Source: Flavobacterium sp. N2820
GTDB lineage: Bacteria; Bacteroidota; Bacteroidia; Flavobacteriales; Flavobacteriaceae
Assembly: GCF_025947285.1 (NCBI RefSeq)
Contig: NZ_CP110008.1
Span: forward strand, 682,001 to 746,000
Reading direction: 5' to 3'
Length of the DNA stretch: 64,000 nucleotides
Each line of letters starts with the position of its first letter. The stretch's first letter is position 1. A program made the position numbers and the translations under genes. Under the pieces are notes generated by a model. It saw only the letters and a program-made list of their open reading frames with translations. It was not told the origin of the DNA and made no database searches. Below, piece by piece: positions 17,616-25,837 of the stretch.

Positions 17616-18827
17616 TTATAGGTAAATCATGGCTTGAAGCGTAACAGTCCCTGTTTCGTTATCACCAAATTTTTCGTTTTTATACTCTAATGTTAATTTT
17701 GAATTGTGTCCATTCATGTATAAATTAGAACCAATTCCAAAAACAGTTCTATTATCATCAACTGCATCATAGCTATTTGATGCATAAGAGATATAAGGTT
17801 GAAGTTTTGTTAGTTTTTCGGTTGGAATTAAATATCCAGCGTGTCCATAAATCATACTTCCTGTTCCATAGGCATTGAATAAATAATCTTTTCCGTAATT
17901 ATTATTTTGATAGGTTGCATAAGCTGTAATAGCTCCTTTTTTATCTCCAAGTGGTACATCATAGAAAGCATCAACTGCAAAAACTGAAACATCTTCTCCA
18001 ACATTAGTAGTTCCATCATTCATAACACTTCCTTTTGGATGTAAAAAGAATCCAGCACCAACATTAAAGACTTTTTTAGTACCTAAATATGAACCTACTC
18101 TAAAAGGTAAAAAGTTACTTTCTTGCTCTAAAAAGCCATATTCAAAATAACCTGCATAATTCATTCCAGCATCTTTAGATCCTAATACTCTTCTTCCTCC
18201 GTAGACTGCTGTATTAACATTATCTGCAGGATTTCTTGCATCTAAACCATTTGTAATTGCTTCGTTGATAGAAACTCTATATTGAAATTTTCCAAATGTA
18301 CCTTTAGCATATACTCCTTGGTGTCTTGCAAACTGGTCTGATAAGCCCAATGTTGCCCATGATTGTCTGTTATTATCAAGTGTCATGAAGTTTAACGTTC
18401 CTTGACTATTTAAACGTGAAATACCATTCCAATAATGTAATCCAGATCCAATAGCATGGTTTTTACCTAAGGCATATTGTACCCAAAAATCATGGAAAAA
18501 TAACTGAGAACTTTCTCCTTTTCCAAGGGGTGACATATTATCTGCATTAAGTGAGTTTAATCCAAAATGCGTTAAGACTAAAAATTTTGGTGTAATTTGA
18601 GCATACGTTAAAATTCTTGCTCTTCTTGTAGAAAATTCAAATGCTTTTTTGTCATCGGGCAAATTGTCATTGTATTGCCCCCACATTTGCCCCCAAGCGA
18701 TTACACGCATGTACTTAGACCCATCTTCATTAAGATTGAATTTCATACCAGCTCCATAATCAGGAGAACCTTGTGAAAATGAATATGCTGAAAAGAGTAA
18801 TCCAGCAACTAATAATAATTTTTTCAT
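17616..18827 (-). CDS. Outer-membrane porin-like beta-barrel
   Basis: 403 residues with a signal peptide (KKLLLVAGLLFSAYSFSQ, cut near residue 19). Alternating aromatic beta-strands follow to the C-terminus, which ends in QAMIYL. The STRRARILTYAQITPKFLVLTHFG stretch resembles phosphate-selective porin O/P (OprO/OprP) homologues of Bacteroidetes. It heads the symporter transcript, so it may let acetate or small acids cross the outer membrane; that role is inferred from position only. Confidence 0.75.
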   Translation of the reverse strand: MKKLLLVAGLLFSAYSFSQGSPDYGAGMKFNLNEDGSKYMRVIAWGQMWGQYNDNLPDDKKAFEFSTRRARILTYAQITPKFLVLTHFGLNSLNADNMSPLGKGESSQLFFHDFWVQYALGKNHAIGSGLHYWNGISRLNSQGTLNFMTLDNNRQSWATLGLSDQFARHQGVYAKGTFGKFQYRVSINEAITNGLDARNPADNVNTAVYGGRRVLGSKDAGMNYAGYFEYGFLEQESNFLPFRVGSYLGTKKVFNVGAGFFLHPKGSVMNDGTTNVGEDVSVFAVDAFYDVPLGDKKGAITAYATYQNNNYGKDYLFNAYGTGSMIYGHAGYLIPTEKLTKLQPYISYASNSYDAVDDNRTVFGIGSNLYMNGHNSKLTLEYKNEKFGDNETGTVTLQAMIYL

Positions 18828-18925
18828 AATTTAAGTTTTGGTTAGTGTTGCATTTCTGCTTGACCAAATTCTAAAATTATGTTAATGAAAAAAATTGTAA
18901 TATATAATTTTGTAAAATGGTATAG

Positions 18926-19345
18926 TTAATCTTTAAAACGTTCCCATTTAATAAGCATAAACTTATCGCCAAGCTCTGTAATAATCATACCCGCACCAGA
19001 CAATCTATCTTTGTTTTGAAGGTATTCAACCAGCTCATTGTGCTTGAAAATCTTATAGGTTGGATGATAATTAGGATGTGGCGGTTTTTTGATTTTAAAC
19101 TCTTTCACCCAATTGCTAATCGATACGTGCGAAACCCCCAAAATACGCTCAATTTCTCTAAAACTTAAACCTTCTAAATACAGTTGTAATGCTTTAGTAA
19201 CATAGTAATCATCTATCTTTTTACCTAATTTGTTGACAGTGAAATAATAATTACAAGATTTACACAAATACCTTTGTCTATCTTTGATTACACCACTTTT
19301 TACAATTGAATCGCTTTGGCATTTGGGACATGCTAAAATCTCCAT
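18926..19345 (-). CDS. Zinc-ribbon/HTH protein derived from an IS1-type transposase N-terminus
   Basis: 139 residues. The first third is a four-cysteine zinc ribbon (CPKC near 6-9, CKSC near 33-36, then NYYFTVNKLG). A helix-turn-helix follows with EGLSFREIERILGVSHVSISNWVKEF (about 57-82, cited as two parts SFREIERILG and VSHVSISNWVK). No DDE catalytic domain follows; instead a unique 50-residue tail ends in DKFMLIKWERF. It therefore looks like a domesticated DNA-binding protein rather than a working transposase. It lies between the porin operon and the divergent aromatic cluster and may regulate either. Tandem repeats just upstream of its start could be its own operator. Confidence 0.75.
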   Translation of the reverse strand: MEILACPKCQSDSIVKSGVIKDRQRYLCKSCNYYFTVNKLGKKIDDYYVTKALQLYLEGLSFREIERILGVSHVSISNWVKEFKIKKPPHPNYHPTYKIFKHNELVEYLQNKDRLSGAGMIITELGDKFMLIKWERFKD

Positions 19346-19589
19346 ATATATAATTTTTGCATAAATATACTAATTTTGCAAAATATACAAAAATATTGTT
19401 CGTAATTTTTCAAATATATTTTTTCACATATCACAATTATTTTGAATAAAAATTACACATAATGCAATAATAATCAAATACTCGCTTTTTTATGATTTTA
19501 GAATGTTCATAAAAATATTCAATTTTATCAAAAAAGTATAGTTATGACTTTAAATTATTTTACTTAATTTGTAGAAACAACACTAAACT
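19346..19589. promoter_or_regulatory. Divergent intergenic region, AT-rich
   Basis: A 244-base gap between the HTH gene and the first gene of the aromatic cluster. Besides the tandem repeats it holds long A/T tracts and TTAATTTG at 19565-19572, one base off the Bacteroidetes -7 box, about 20 bases before the flavin reductase start. It probably contains the promoter of the catabolic cluster. Confidence 0.45.
19352..19389 (-). promoter_or_regulatory. Adjacent tandem repeats upstream of the HTH gene
   Basis: On the minus strand, GTATATTTTGCAAAATTA is followed directly by GTATATTTATGCAAAAATTA. These are two near-identical units of 18 and 20 bases, ending seven bases before the ATG at 19345. The position suggests an autoregulatory operator or overlapping promoter elements. 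Confidence 0.45.
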
Positions 19590-20195
19590 ATGCAATTCGA
19601 TATTCAACATACCGAATCTTCCGCTTTATACAAGCTTTTAACTGGAACCGTAATTCCAAGACCTATTGGTTGGATTTCAACAGTTGATGCTCAAGGAATG
19701 AACAACCTTGCTCCGTTTTCTTTTTTTAATGTCGTAAGCGAAGATCCTCCTCACGTAATGTTTTCTACTGTTCGCACAGGAAATAAAAACAAAGACACAT
19801 TGAATAATGTATTAGATAACAAACAATTCGTGGTCAATTTAGTAACCGAAGATGTGGTCGAACAAATGAATACTACCTCACAAAGTGTTGCTGCTGATGT
19901 TGACGAATTTCAATTAGCAGGTGTTACTCCTATTGATGCTATTTATATCAAGCCAAAACGTGTCAAAGAAAGCTTAGTGCATTTTGAATGTGAAATGGTA
20001 CATCATTATTTTATTGAAAAGCATCAAAATGGTGGCGCTTGCATTATTATTGGTAAAATAATCACCATGCATATTGACGATTCCATTCTAATGGAGAATC
20101 ATAAAATCAACTTAGACAAATACAAACCTGTTGCTCGTTTAGCAGGTTCAAATTATAGTAAATTAGGAGAAATTTTCTCTATAAAAAGAGGCTAG
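19590..20195 (+). CDS. Flavin reductase-like FMN-binding protein
   Basis: 201 residues of the split-barrel flavin reductase family: VIPRPIGWISTVDAQGMNNLAPFSFF at about residues 21-46 (key parts PRPIGWIST and NLAPFSFFN), then GNKNKDTLNN. Relatives bind FMN and supply reduced flavin or act in aromatic degradation. It opens the aromatic cluster, two bases before the SRPBCC gene. The monooxygenase downstream is FAD/NAD(P)H type and should not need a separate reductase, so the exact role is unclear. Confidence 0.85.
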   Translation: MQFDIQHTESSALYKLLTGTVIPRPIGWISTVDAQGMNNLAPFSFFNVVSEDPPHVMFSTVRTGNKNKDTLNNVLDNKQFVVNLVTEDVVEQMNTTSQSVAADVDEFQLAGVTPIDAIYIKPKRVKESLVHFECEMVHHYFIEKHQNGGACIIIGKIITMHIDDSILMENHKINLDKYKPVARLAGSNYSKLGEIFSIKRG

Positions 20196-20197
20196 AA

Positions 20198-20653
20198 ATG
20201 AATTCTGATAGATTAGAAATAAATTGTGCAATGCAAATTCAAAAACCTGTTCATGAAGTTTTTGAAGCCATTATAAATCCAGAAAAAATGGCTTGTTATT
20301 TCATTGCTACTAGCACAGGAATAATGGAAGAAGGCAAAAATATCATTTGGAAATTTCCTGAATTCGACTACGAATGTCCTGTTAAAGTTGGAAAAGTGGA
20401 AAACAACAAATACATTTCATTCTATTGGGAAAATGCTGGAGTTGACTTATTAGTAGAAATTCAACTTTCAGAAAAAGAAAACAATTCAGCTTTAGTTACG
20501 ATTACAGAGAAAAGTATGAAAAATAACGAAGCAGGTTTAAAATGGCTTTCCGGAAATTCATTCGGTTGGTCCAATTTTCTTTCTTGTTTAAAAGCCTATT
20601 TAGAATATGGAATCAATTTGCGTAAGGGCGCTTTTGATTTTATGAAGCAATAA
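20198..20653 (+). CDS. SRPBCC (AHSA1-like) domain protein
   Basis: 151 residues with the START-like SRPBCC pattern: an N-terminal strand MQIQKPVHEVFEAIINPEK, the middle WKFPEFDYECPVKV, and a C-terminal amphipathic helix GWSNFLSCLKAYLEYG. Such proteins hold hydrophobic ligands in a cavity. Placed between the flavin reductase and the aromatic hydroxylase, it may bind an aromatic intermediate, but this is only positional inference. Confidence 0.8.
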   Translation: MNSDRLEINCAMQIQKPVHEVFEAIINPEKMACYFIATSTGIMEEGKNIIWKFPEFDYECPVKVGKVENNKYISFYWENAGVDLLVEIQLSEKENNSALVTITEKSMKNNEAGLKWLSGNSFGWSNFLSCLKAYLEYGINLRKGAFDFMKQ

Positions 20654-20696
20654 AATTAATAAATAAAATCTGCGGAAATCCGTATTTGCCAGAGCA

Positions 20697-20719
20697 AATT
20701 CGTTTTATTCGCGTGCTAA
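20697..20719 (+). repeat. Copy of a 23-bp interspersed repeat
   Basis: AATTCGTTTTATTCGCGTGC plus TAA matches the elements at 44139-44161 and, inverted, 43646-43668, with only two or three C/T or G/A differences. It ends six bases before the hydroxylase ATG. The preceding words CTGCGG and AAATCCG belong to the same family of intergenic repeats. Confidence 0.6.
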
Positions 20720-20724
20720 TACAT

Positions 20725-23019
20725 ATGAAAATAACAATTATAGGTGGTGGTCCTGGCGGACTTTACTTTTCGATATTAACCAAAAAAGCAATGCCACATT
20801 GCCAAATCGATATTTACGAGCGCAATAAACCCGACGATAGTTTTGGTTTTGGTGTGGTGTTTTCAGACGAAACCTTAGGGGAATTCCTAAAACGCGACAT
20901 GCAATCATACGAACTCATTCGAAGTAAATTTGCCTATTGGGACGATATTATCGTGGCTCGTGATGGCGAATCAGTAAATATTGCCGGAAATGGATTTTGT
21001 GGTTGTTCCAGAAAAACACTTTTACAATTATTACAACAAAGATGTGTTGAAGAAGGCGTAAATCTGCATTTCGAACAAAATGTAGATGATTTATCTCGAT
21101 TTGCGGATTCGGATATTATATTAGCTTCTGACGGAATTGCAAGTGCCATCCGAACAAAACATGAGAATGAATTTGGAACTAAAATCGAATTAAAGAAAAA
21201 CAGATTTGTTTGGTTAGGCTCTACAAAACCTTTAGATGCCTTCACTTATTTCTTTAGAAGTACACCTCAAGGAACTATTGTTGCGCACTCCTATCAATAT
21301 GAAGAAGGCATGAGTACGTGGATTTTTGAATGTAGCGATGAAACGTGGCAAAAACACGGTTTTGAAGTTACAAATGAAGAAGATACCATGGCAAAAATAG
21401 CTGAAATCTTCAAAGAAGAATTAGACGGACATCCACTAATTTCAAATAAATCACATTGGCGTAAATTCCCACATGTAACAAATGAAAAATGGTATCACAA
21501 CAATATTGTTTTGCTTGGAGATGCAAAAGCTACAGCCCACTACTCTATTGGTTCAGGAACAAAATTAGCTATGGATTGTGCCATCGGATTATCGGATGCC
21601 GTAATTGCTAATCCAAACAACGTTCAAGCCGCTTTTGAGCAATACGATAAAACCAGAAGAAATACGGTAGAAATGATTCAATATGCCGCAGTAGTTTCTT
21701 TAGATTGGTTCGAAAATATGGATCGTCATATGCAACATCCGTTCCAACAATTTGCGTTTGGATGCATGACACGTTCAAAAAAAGTAACATATGAAAATTT
21801 ACGTTTAAGAGATAGTTCGTTTACGGATAAAGTTTTAGAAGAATTCAATGACAATTACAATGTCAATATCAAAAATCAATCAGCAGCTTTTTCAAAATTC
21901 AAATTAAGAAAATTAGAACTCCCAAACCGCATCGTAATGGCGCCTATGGGACAATATTCCGCTGTTGATGGTGAAGTTTCCAATTGGCATTTGGTGCATT
22001 ACGGAAGTCGCGCTACGGGTGGTGTAGGATTAATCATAACCGAAATGACGGCAATTTCCGAAACTGGAAGAATTACAGAAGGTTGCGCGGGAATTTATAA
22101 TGCAGAGCAATTGAATCAATGGAAAAAAATTACCGATTTCATTCATAACAATACATCCACAAAAATTGCAATTCAATTAGGACATTCGGGTCGAAAAGGT
22201 GCTACTAAAAAACCTTGGGAAGGCAAAGGACCAATGGAAACACCTTGGAATTTAATTTCCGCTTCTCCTATTCCATTCAATGAAAATTTCGCTACTCCTA
22301 AGGAAATGACTTTGGAAGATATGGAAGAAATCAAATCACAATTCATTCAAGCGACCAAAAACGCAGACGAAGCTGGATTTGATATGATTGAATTACAAGC
22401 GCATCATGGCTTTTTATTGGCTTCTTTCTTATCGCCATTAACCAATATTCGTACGGATGAATTTGGCGGAAGCATAGAAAATCGTTTAAAATATCCTTTG
22501 GAAGTATTTAAAGCAATTCGTGACGTATTTCCAACTGAAAAACCAATCTCAGTGCGAATTTCAGCTACCGATTGGGCAGAAAATGGAATTTCGGAACAAG
22601 AAGTAATTGCAATAGCAACTGCTTTTAAAGCTGCTGGAGCTGACATCATTAATGTTTCAACAGGAAATACTGTCGCAGGTCAAAAACCATTAACGGGTAG
22701 AATGTGGCAAACGCCTTTTTCGGATGCCGTTCGAAATACTGTCCATATCCCAACTATAACCGCTGGCTATATTCAAGATATCGACCAAATCAATACGATT
22801 CTTTTAAACGGAAGAGCTGATTTAGTTGCATTAGGTAGACCATTATTGTTGGATGCTAATTTCGTGAGAAACGCACAAGCTTACGAACAATTTCAAGCGA
22901 ATGACATTCCAAATCCATATAAAATGGGAGTTTCACATTTGTATCCGCTAAAAGCTTCGGAAAGAAAACAAGTGGAAGGTATGAAAAAGGCATTAAAACC
23001 TAAAAGTAATAAAAAGTAG
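20725..23019 (+). CDS. Salicylyl-CoA 5-hydroxylase-type monooxygenase fused to OYE reductase
   Basis: 764 residues from the ATG at 20725; the frame opens earlier but those codons are repeat DNA. N-terminal FAD monooxygenase (about 1-370): GGGPGGLYFSIL dinucleotide fold, DGIASAIR, and LLGDAKATAHYSIGSGT for the flavin ribityl site. C-terminal old-yellow-enzyme reductase (about 385-745): LPNRIVMAPMGQYS, QLGHSGRKG, ELQAHHGFLLASFLSP and GRADLVALGRPLL. The same fusion occurs in 2-aminobenzoyl-CoA monooxygenase/reductase and in proteins annotated as bifunctional salicylyl-CoA 5-hydroxylase. The gentisate-type dioxygenase downstream favours 5-hydroxylation of salicylyl-CoA; anthraniloyl-CoA is the alternative. 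Confidence 0.9.
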   Translation: MKITIIGGGPGGLYFSILTKKAMPHCQIDIYERNKPDDSFGFGVVFSDETLGEFLKRDMQSYELIRSKFAYWDDIIVARDGESVNIAGNGFCGCSRKTLLQLLQQRCVEEGVNLHFEQNVDDLSRFADSDIILASDGIASAIRTKHENEFGTKIELKKNRFVWLGSTKPLDAFTYFFRSTPQGTIVAHSYQYEEGMSTWIFECSDETWQKHGFEVTNEEDTMAKIAEIFKEELDGHPLISNKSHWRKFPHVTNEKWYHNNIVLLGDAKATAHYSIGSGTKLAMDCAIGLSDAVIANPNNVQAAFEQYDKTRRNTVEMIQYAAVVSLDWFENMDRHMQHPFQQFAFGCMTRSKKVTYENLRLRDSSFTDKVLEEFNDNYNVNIKNQSAAFSKFKLRKLELPNRIVMAPMGQYSAVDGEVSNWHLVHYGSRATGGVGLIITEMTAISETGRITEGCAGIYNAEQLNQWKKITDFIHNNTSTKIAIQLGHSGRKGATKKPWEGKGPMETPWNLISASPIPFNENFATPKEMTLEDMEEIKSQFIQATKNADEAGFDMIELQAHHGFLLASFLSPLTNIRTDEFGGSIENRLKYPLEVFKAIRDVFPTEKPISVRISATDWAENGISEQEVIAIATAFKAAGADIINVSTGNTVAGQKPLTGRMWQTPFSDAVRNTVHIPTITAGYIQDIDQINTILLNGRADLVALGRPLLLDANFVRNAQAYEQFQANDIPNPYKMGVSHLYPLKASERKQVEGMKKALKPKSNKK

Positions 23020-23053
23020 TATTAAGATTGTAGAATTGAGTATTAAGACAAAA

Positions 23054-23075
23054 TTGCGACTTTGCGACTTTGCGA
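23054..23075 (+). repeat. Three tandem TTGCGAC-type units
   Basis: TTGCGAC-TTTGCGAC-TTTGCGA repeats with an 8-base period just before the ligase start. The CTTTGCG word recurs at 28050-28080 and, inverted (CGCAAAG), near 42430, so it is another short intergenic repeat family. Confidence 0.55.
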
Positions 23076-23088
23076 GAAACTAATCATT

Positions 23089-24678
23089 ATGAAACATTAC
23101 GAAGATAATTTTACTCACAATAGCTTACCAGCTTTGGAATTACAACCAGAATACACCTTTTTGGATTTAACGCAATTCCAACAACCTGAAATGCTGAATT
23201 GCGTCGATAAACTATTAGACAATCATATTAGAGAAGGTCGTGGAAATAACAGTTGTATTCGCACGTTTGAAGAAACTTGGACGTATCAAGATTTGTATGA
23301 AAAAGCGAATCAAATTGCACATGTTTTGGTGGATGATTTAGGATTAAAATCGGGTAATCGCGTTTTGATTCGTTCGGCAAATAATCCAATGATGGTAGCG
23401 TGTTGGTTTGCTATTTTAAAAGTAGGTGGAATTGTTGTGGCTACCATGCCCTTGCTTCGTTCTAAAGAATTAACGACTATTATCGATTGTGCTGAAATTT
23501 CGCATGTATTGTGCGATAAGGAATTGGAAGAAGAAATCCATTTGGTTAAGTCTGATTTCTTAAAACAAACGTGTTTTTACGGAAATTCGCAATTGGAAGA
23601 ATTAATGGCAGCTAAACCAAAAACATTCGACAATTATCATTCAAAATCCGATTCCGTTGCATTGATTGGTTTTACTTCAGGAACAACAGGTTTGCCAAAA
23701 ATGACAGCACATTATCACAAAGATATTTTGAATATTTGTGAGGCGTTTCCACAATATTCGCTACAACCTACTCCAAAGGATATTTTCACAGGAAGTCCTC
23801 CATTAGGATTTACATTCGGTTTAGGTGGATTAGTTTTGTTTCCAATGTATTTTGGCGCTTCGACATTTTTAATCGAAAAACCGAGTCCAGATTTGTTGTT
23901 AAAAGCGATTCAAGACTTTAAAATTACGATTTGTTTTACCGCACCCACCGCTTGGCGTATCATCACAACAAAAGTTCAGGATTATGACATTTCAAGTTTG
24001 AGAAAATGTGTTTCTGCAGGAGAAACCTTGCCGTTAAAAGTTTGGCAAGATTGGTATGATGCTACAGGTTTAAAAATCATAGATGGAATCGGAGCTACCG
24101 AAATGTTACATATTTTTATTTCTTCCAATGAAGAAAATATGAAACCCGGCGCTACTGGTAAAGCCATTGCAGGTTACGAAGCAAAAATCATAGACAAACA
24201 AGGTAACGAATTACCAAGAAACGAAGCCGGAAGACTAGCCGTTCGTGGAATTACAGGTTGCAAATACCTAAACCGAGAAGAAAAACAAAGAGAATACGTC
24301 GAAAACGGTTGGAACATCACAGGTGATATTTTCCGTCAAGATGAAGAAGGGTATTTTTATTTTGTGGCGCGTGGTGATGATATGATTATTTCTTCAGGAT
24401 ATAATATTGCGGCAATTGAAGTAGAATCCGTACTTTTAACCCACGAAGATATTTTGGAATGTGCTGTAGTAGGTTTGCCCGATGAAGAACGAGGAATGTT
24501 AGTTTGTGCGCATATTGTATTACACGATACAACTAAAGCAACAGATGTAATGAAAAATCGTATTCAACACTGGTTCAAAGAAGTAGCTGCTCCCTATAAA
24601 TATCCAAGAGTGATTCATTTCGTAGAATGTTTACCGAAAACGGAGACTGGAAAAATACAGCGATTTAAGTTAAAATAA
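23089..24678 (+). CDS. Aryl-CoA ligase (2-aminobenzoate/salicylate-CoA ligase type)
   Basis: 529 residues from the ATG at 23089 (KHYEDNFTHNSLPALELQPEY, a start typical of benzoate/2-aminobenzoate-CoA ligases). ANL motifs: GFTSGTTGLPKMTAH (about residue 195), DGIGATEMLHIF, TGDIFRQDEEGYFYFVARGDDMI, and the catalytic lysine in KTETGKIQRF (Lys522). It should convert an aromatic acid, ATP and CoA to aroyl-CoA, AMP and PPi, supplying the substrate of the upstream hydroxylase. Whether the acid is salicylate or anthranilate cannot be told from sequence alone. Confidence 0.88.
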   Translation: MKHYEDNFTHNSLPALELQPEYTFLDLTQFQQPEMLNCVDKLLDNHIREGRGNNSCIRTFEETWTYQDLYEKANQIAHVLVDDLGLKSGNRVLIRSANNPMMVACWFAILKVGGIVVATMPLLRSKELTTIIDCAEISHVLCDKELEEEIHLVKSDFLKQTCFYGNSQLEELMAAKPKTFDNYHSKSDSVALIGFTSGTTGLPKMTAHYHKDILNICEAFPQYSLQPTPKDIFTGSPPLGFTFGLGGLVLFPMYFGASTFLIEKPSPDLLLKAIQDFKITICFTAPTAWRIITTKVQDYDISSLRKCVSAGETLPLKVWQDWYDATGLKIIDGIGATEMLHIFISSNEENMKPGATGKAIAGYEAKIIDKQGNELPRNEAGRLAVRGITGCKYLNREEKQREYVENGWNITGDIFRQDEEGYFYFVARGDDMIISSGYNIAAIEVESVLLTHEDILECAVVGLPDEERGMLVCAHIVLHDTTKATDVMKNRIQHWFKEVAAPYKYPRVIHFVECLPKTETGKIQRFKLK

Positions 24679-24735
24679 GTATAAAGATTTTAGTATTAAG
24701 TATCAAGACATATATAATGAGACAATTTATAAAAC

Positions 24736-24764
24736 AAGAAAAAGTACGTTTCCAAAATGTTGAT
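24736..24764 (+). repeat. Upstream copy of a thioesterase 5' end (direct repeat)
   Basis: A 29-base stretch containing AAAAAGTACGTTTCCAA matches 25358-25386, the start of the thioesterase gene, at 28 of 29 positions. It lies in an open frame from ATG 24717 that reads MRQFIKQEKVRFQNVD, against MNNYFTKKEKVRFQHVD in the thioesterase. It is therefore a remnant of a second thioesterase start. Confidence 0.8.
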
Positions 24765-24779
24765 CGTATATCTATTACA

Positions 24780-25343
24780 ATGAATGTGAAATTGATTTTT
24801 GCTTTGCTAATTTTATTATCATCATGTGCAACAAATAAAAATGATAAAATAGAAATAAAATCACTATTTAATCAAACAAAAAAGATTGAAATTTATGCCT
24901 ATTTGGATCAAAACAGATGGGAAAAAAAAGACAGAAATGAATATCTTAAAGCAAATACTATTAATGATATTCCATCAAAATATTTAAGAAATAAAATAGT
25001 ACTCAATCATAATCAAATAAAAAAATTAGAAAAAGAATTAATAAAATCAAAACAAAAAATAGAAGACAGAGCAGATTGTTTTGACCCAAGACATACTATT
25101 GTATTTTATAATGAAAATGAAAATATTTTAGGTGATATCGAATTATGTTTTCAATGTAGTAGAGCAAGTTCATCTAAAAAATTAAAAATATTAGAAGATA
25201 AAATGTTATTTCAGAGAAAACTTTTTCAAGAATTTGGCATCAGCTATTTTGAAGAAACTAAAGAAGAACAAGAAGATTTTATAAATAAAATGAAGGAACT
25301 AGAATTAAAATTAGAACGAAAATATAAAAATAAAAATGAATAA
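24780..25343 (+). CDS. Lipoprotein gene inserted in the aromatic cluster
   Basis: From ATG 24780 the product is 187 residues: NVKLIFALLILLSSC is a lipoprotein signal peptide with lipobox LSSC. A Lys/Glu-rich helical protein with two mid-protein cysteine areas (DCFDP, ELCFQCSR) follows. I do not recognise the family. The frame is open from 24717, where it would begin with thioesterase-like residues, but only the inner start leaves the signal peptide at the N-terminus. The DNA is more A-rich than the catabolic genes. It overlaps the thioesterase start by eight bases and lies between two copies of that gene's 5' end, which suggests it was inserted. Confidence 0.7.
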   Translation: MNVKLIFALLILLSSCATNKNDKIEIKSLFNQTKKIEIYAYLDQNRWEKKDRNEYLKANTINDIPSKYLRNKIVLNHNQIKKLEKELIKSKQKIEDRADCFDPRHTIVFYNENENILGDIELCFQCSRASSSKKLKILEDKMLFQRKLFQEFGISYFEETKEEQEDFINKMKELELKLERKYKNKNE

Positions 25344-25758
25344 TTACTTCACAAAAAAAGAAAAAGTACGTTTCCAACATGTTGATTATGCTGGAATTGT
25401 CTTTTATCCCCGATTTTTAGAAATGCTAAATTGTTTAGTAGAAGATTGGTTTGAAGAAGCCTTAGAACGTCCTTTTTCAAAAATGCACGAAACCAATGGT
25501 ATTCCAACGGTTGATTTAAAAATTCAATTCAAAAACGCTGCTAGATTAGGCGAAATCTTAAATAAAAAACTTTGGGTAAAAGAACTAAAAAACTCTTCCA
25601 TACTTTGCGGATTTCAGTTTGTAAATGAAGCAGAAAATACGGTTTTAGAAGGCGAAGTTACCTTAGTAAACGTAGCTTTCAACCCTCAAAGAAATGGCAT
25701 CAAAGCCGAACCTTTCACAGAAGAAATGAAACAAAAAATAAAGCAATACGAATTATAA
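25336..25758 (+). CDS. 4-hydroxybenzoyl-CoA-type thioesterase (hotdog)
   Basis: 140 residues with the 4HBT signature HVDYAGIVFYPRFLEMLN (about 14-31), where the Asp is the usual catalytic residue, then an LKIQFKNAARLGE strand. Aryl-CoA thioesterases of this type hydrolyse hydroxylated aroyl-CoA, here probably gentisyl-CoA (or its amino analogue), to free acid for ring cleavage. It starts inside the end of the lipoprotein gene (ATGAATAA overlap, 25336-25343). Confidence 0.87.
   Translation: MNNYFTKKEKVRFQHVDYAGIVFYPRFLEMLNCLVEDWFEEALERPFSKMHETNGIPTVDLKIQFKNAARLGEILNKKLWVKELKNSSILCGFQFVNEAENTVLEGEVTLVNVAFNPQRNGIKAEPFTEEMKQKIKQYEL
25358..25386 (+). repeat. Downstream copy of the 29-bp direct repeat
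   Basis: The functional copy, codons 8-17 of the thioesterase. It matches 24736-24764 except for one base (AAT against CAT, Asn/His). Confidence 0.8.
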
Positions 25759-25763
25759 AACTA

Positions 25764-25819
25764 GGAACACGGATACAATAAATTATGTAAATTTTAAAAA
25801 TTTCTACAATCTGTGTTCC
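25764..25819. repeat. Intergenic palindrome, GGAACACGGAT family
   Basis: GGAACACGGAT (25764-25774) pairs with ATCTGTGTTCC (25809-25819) over 11 positions including one G-U, with an A/T-rich loop. It fills the gap before the nitrilase gene. A near copy lies at 29009-29073. Confidence 0.7.
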
Positions 25820-25837
25820 AAAAAAAACAATTCACAA

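Noticed and set aside
18926..19345. Active insertion sequence
   Set aside because: There is no DDE domain, no terminal inverted repeats and no target duplication; only the DNA-binding part is present.
24717..24779. Fusion start of the lipoprotein at 24717
   Set aside because: It would bury the signal peptide behind thioesterase residues, so I prefer ATG 24780.
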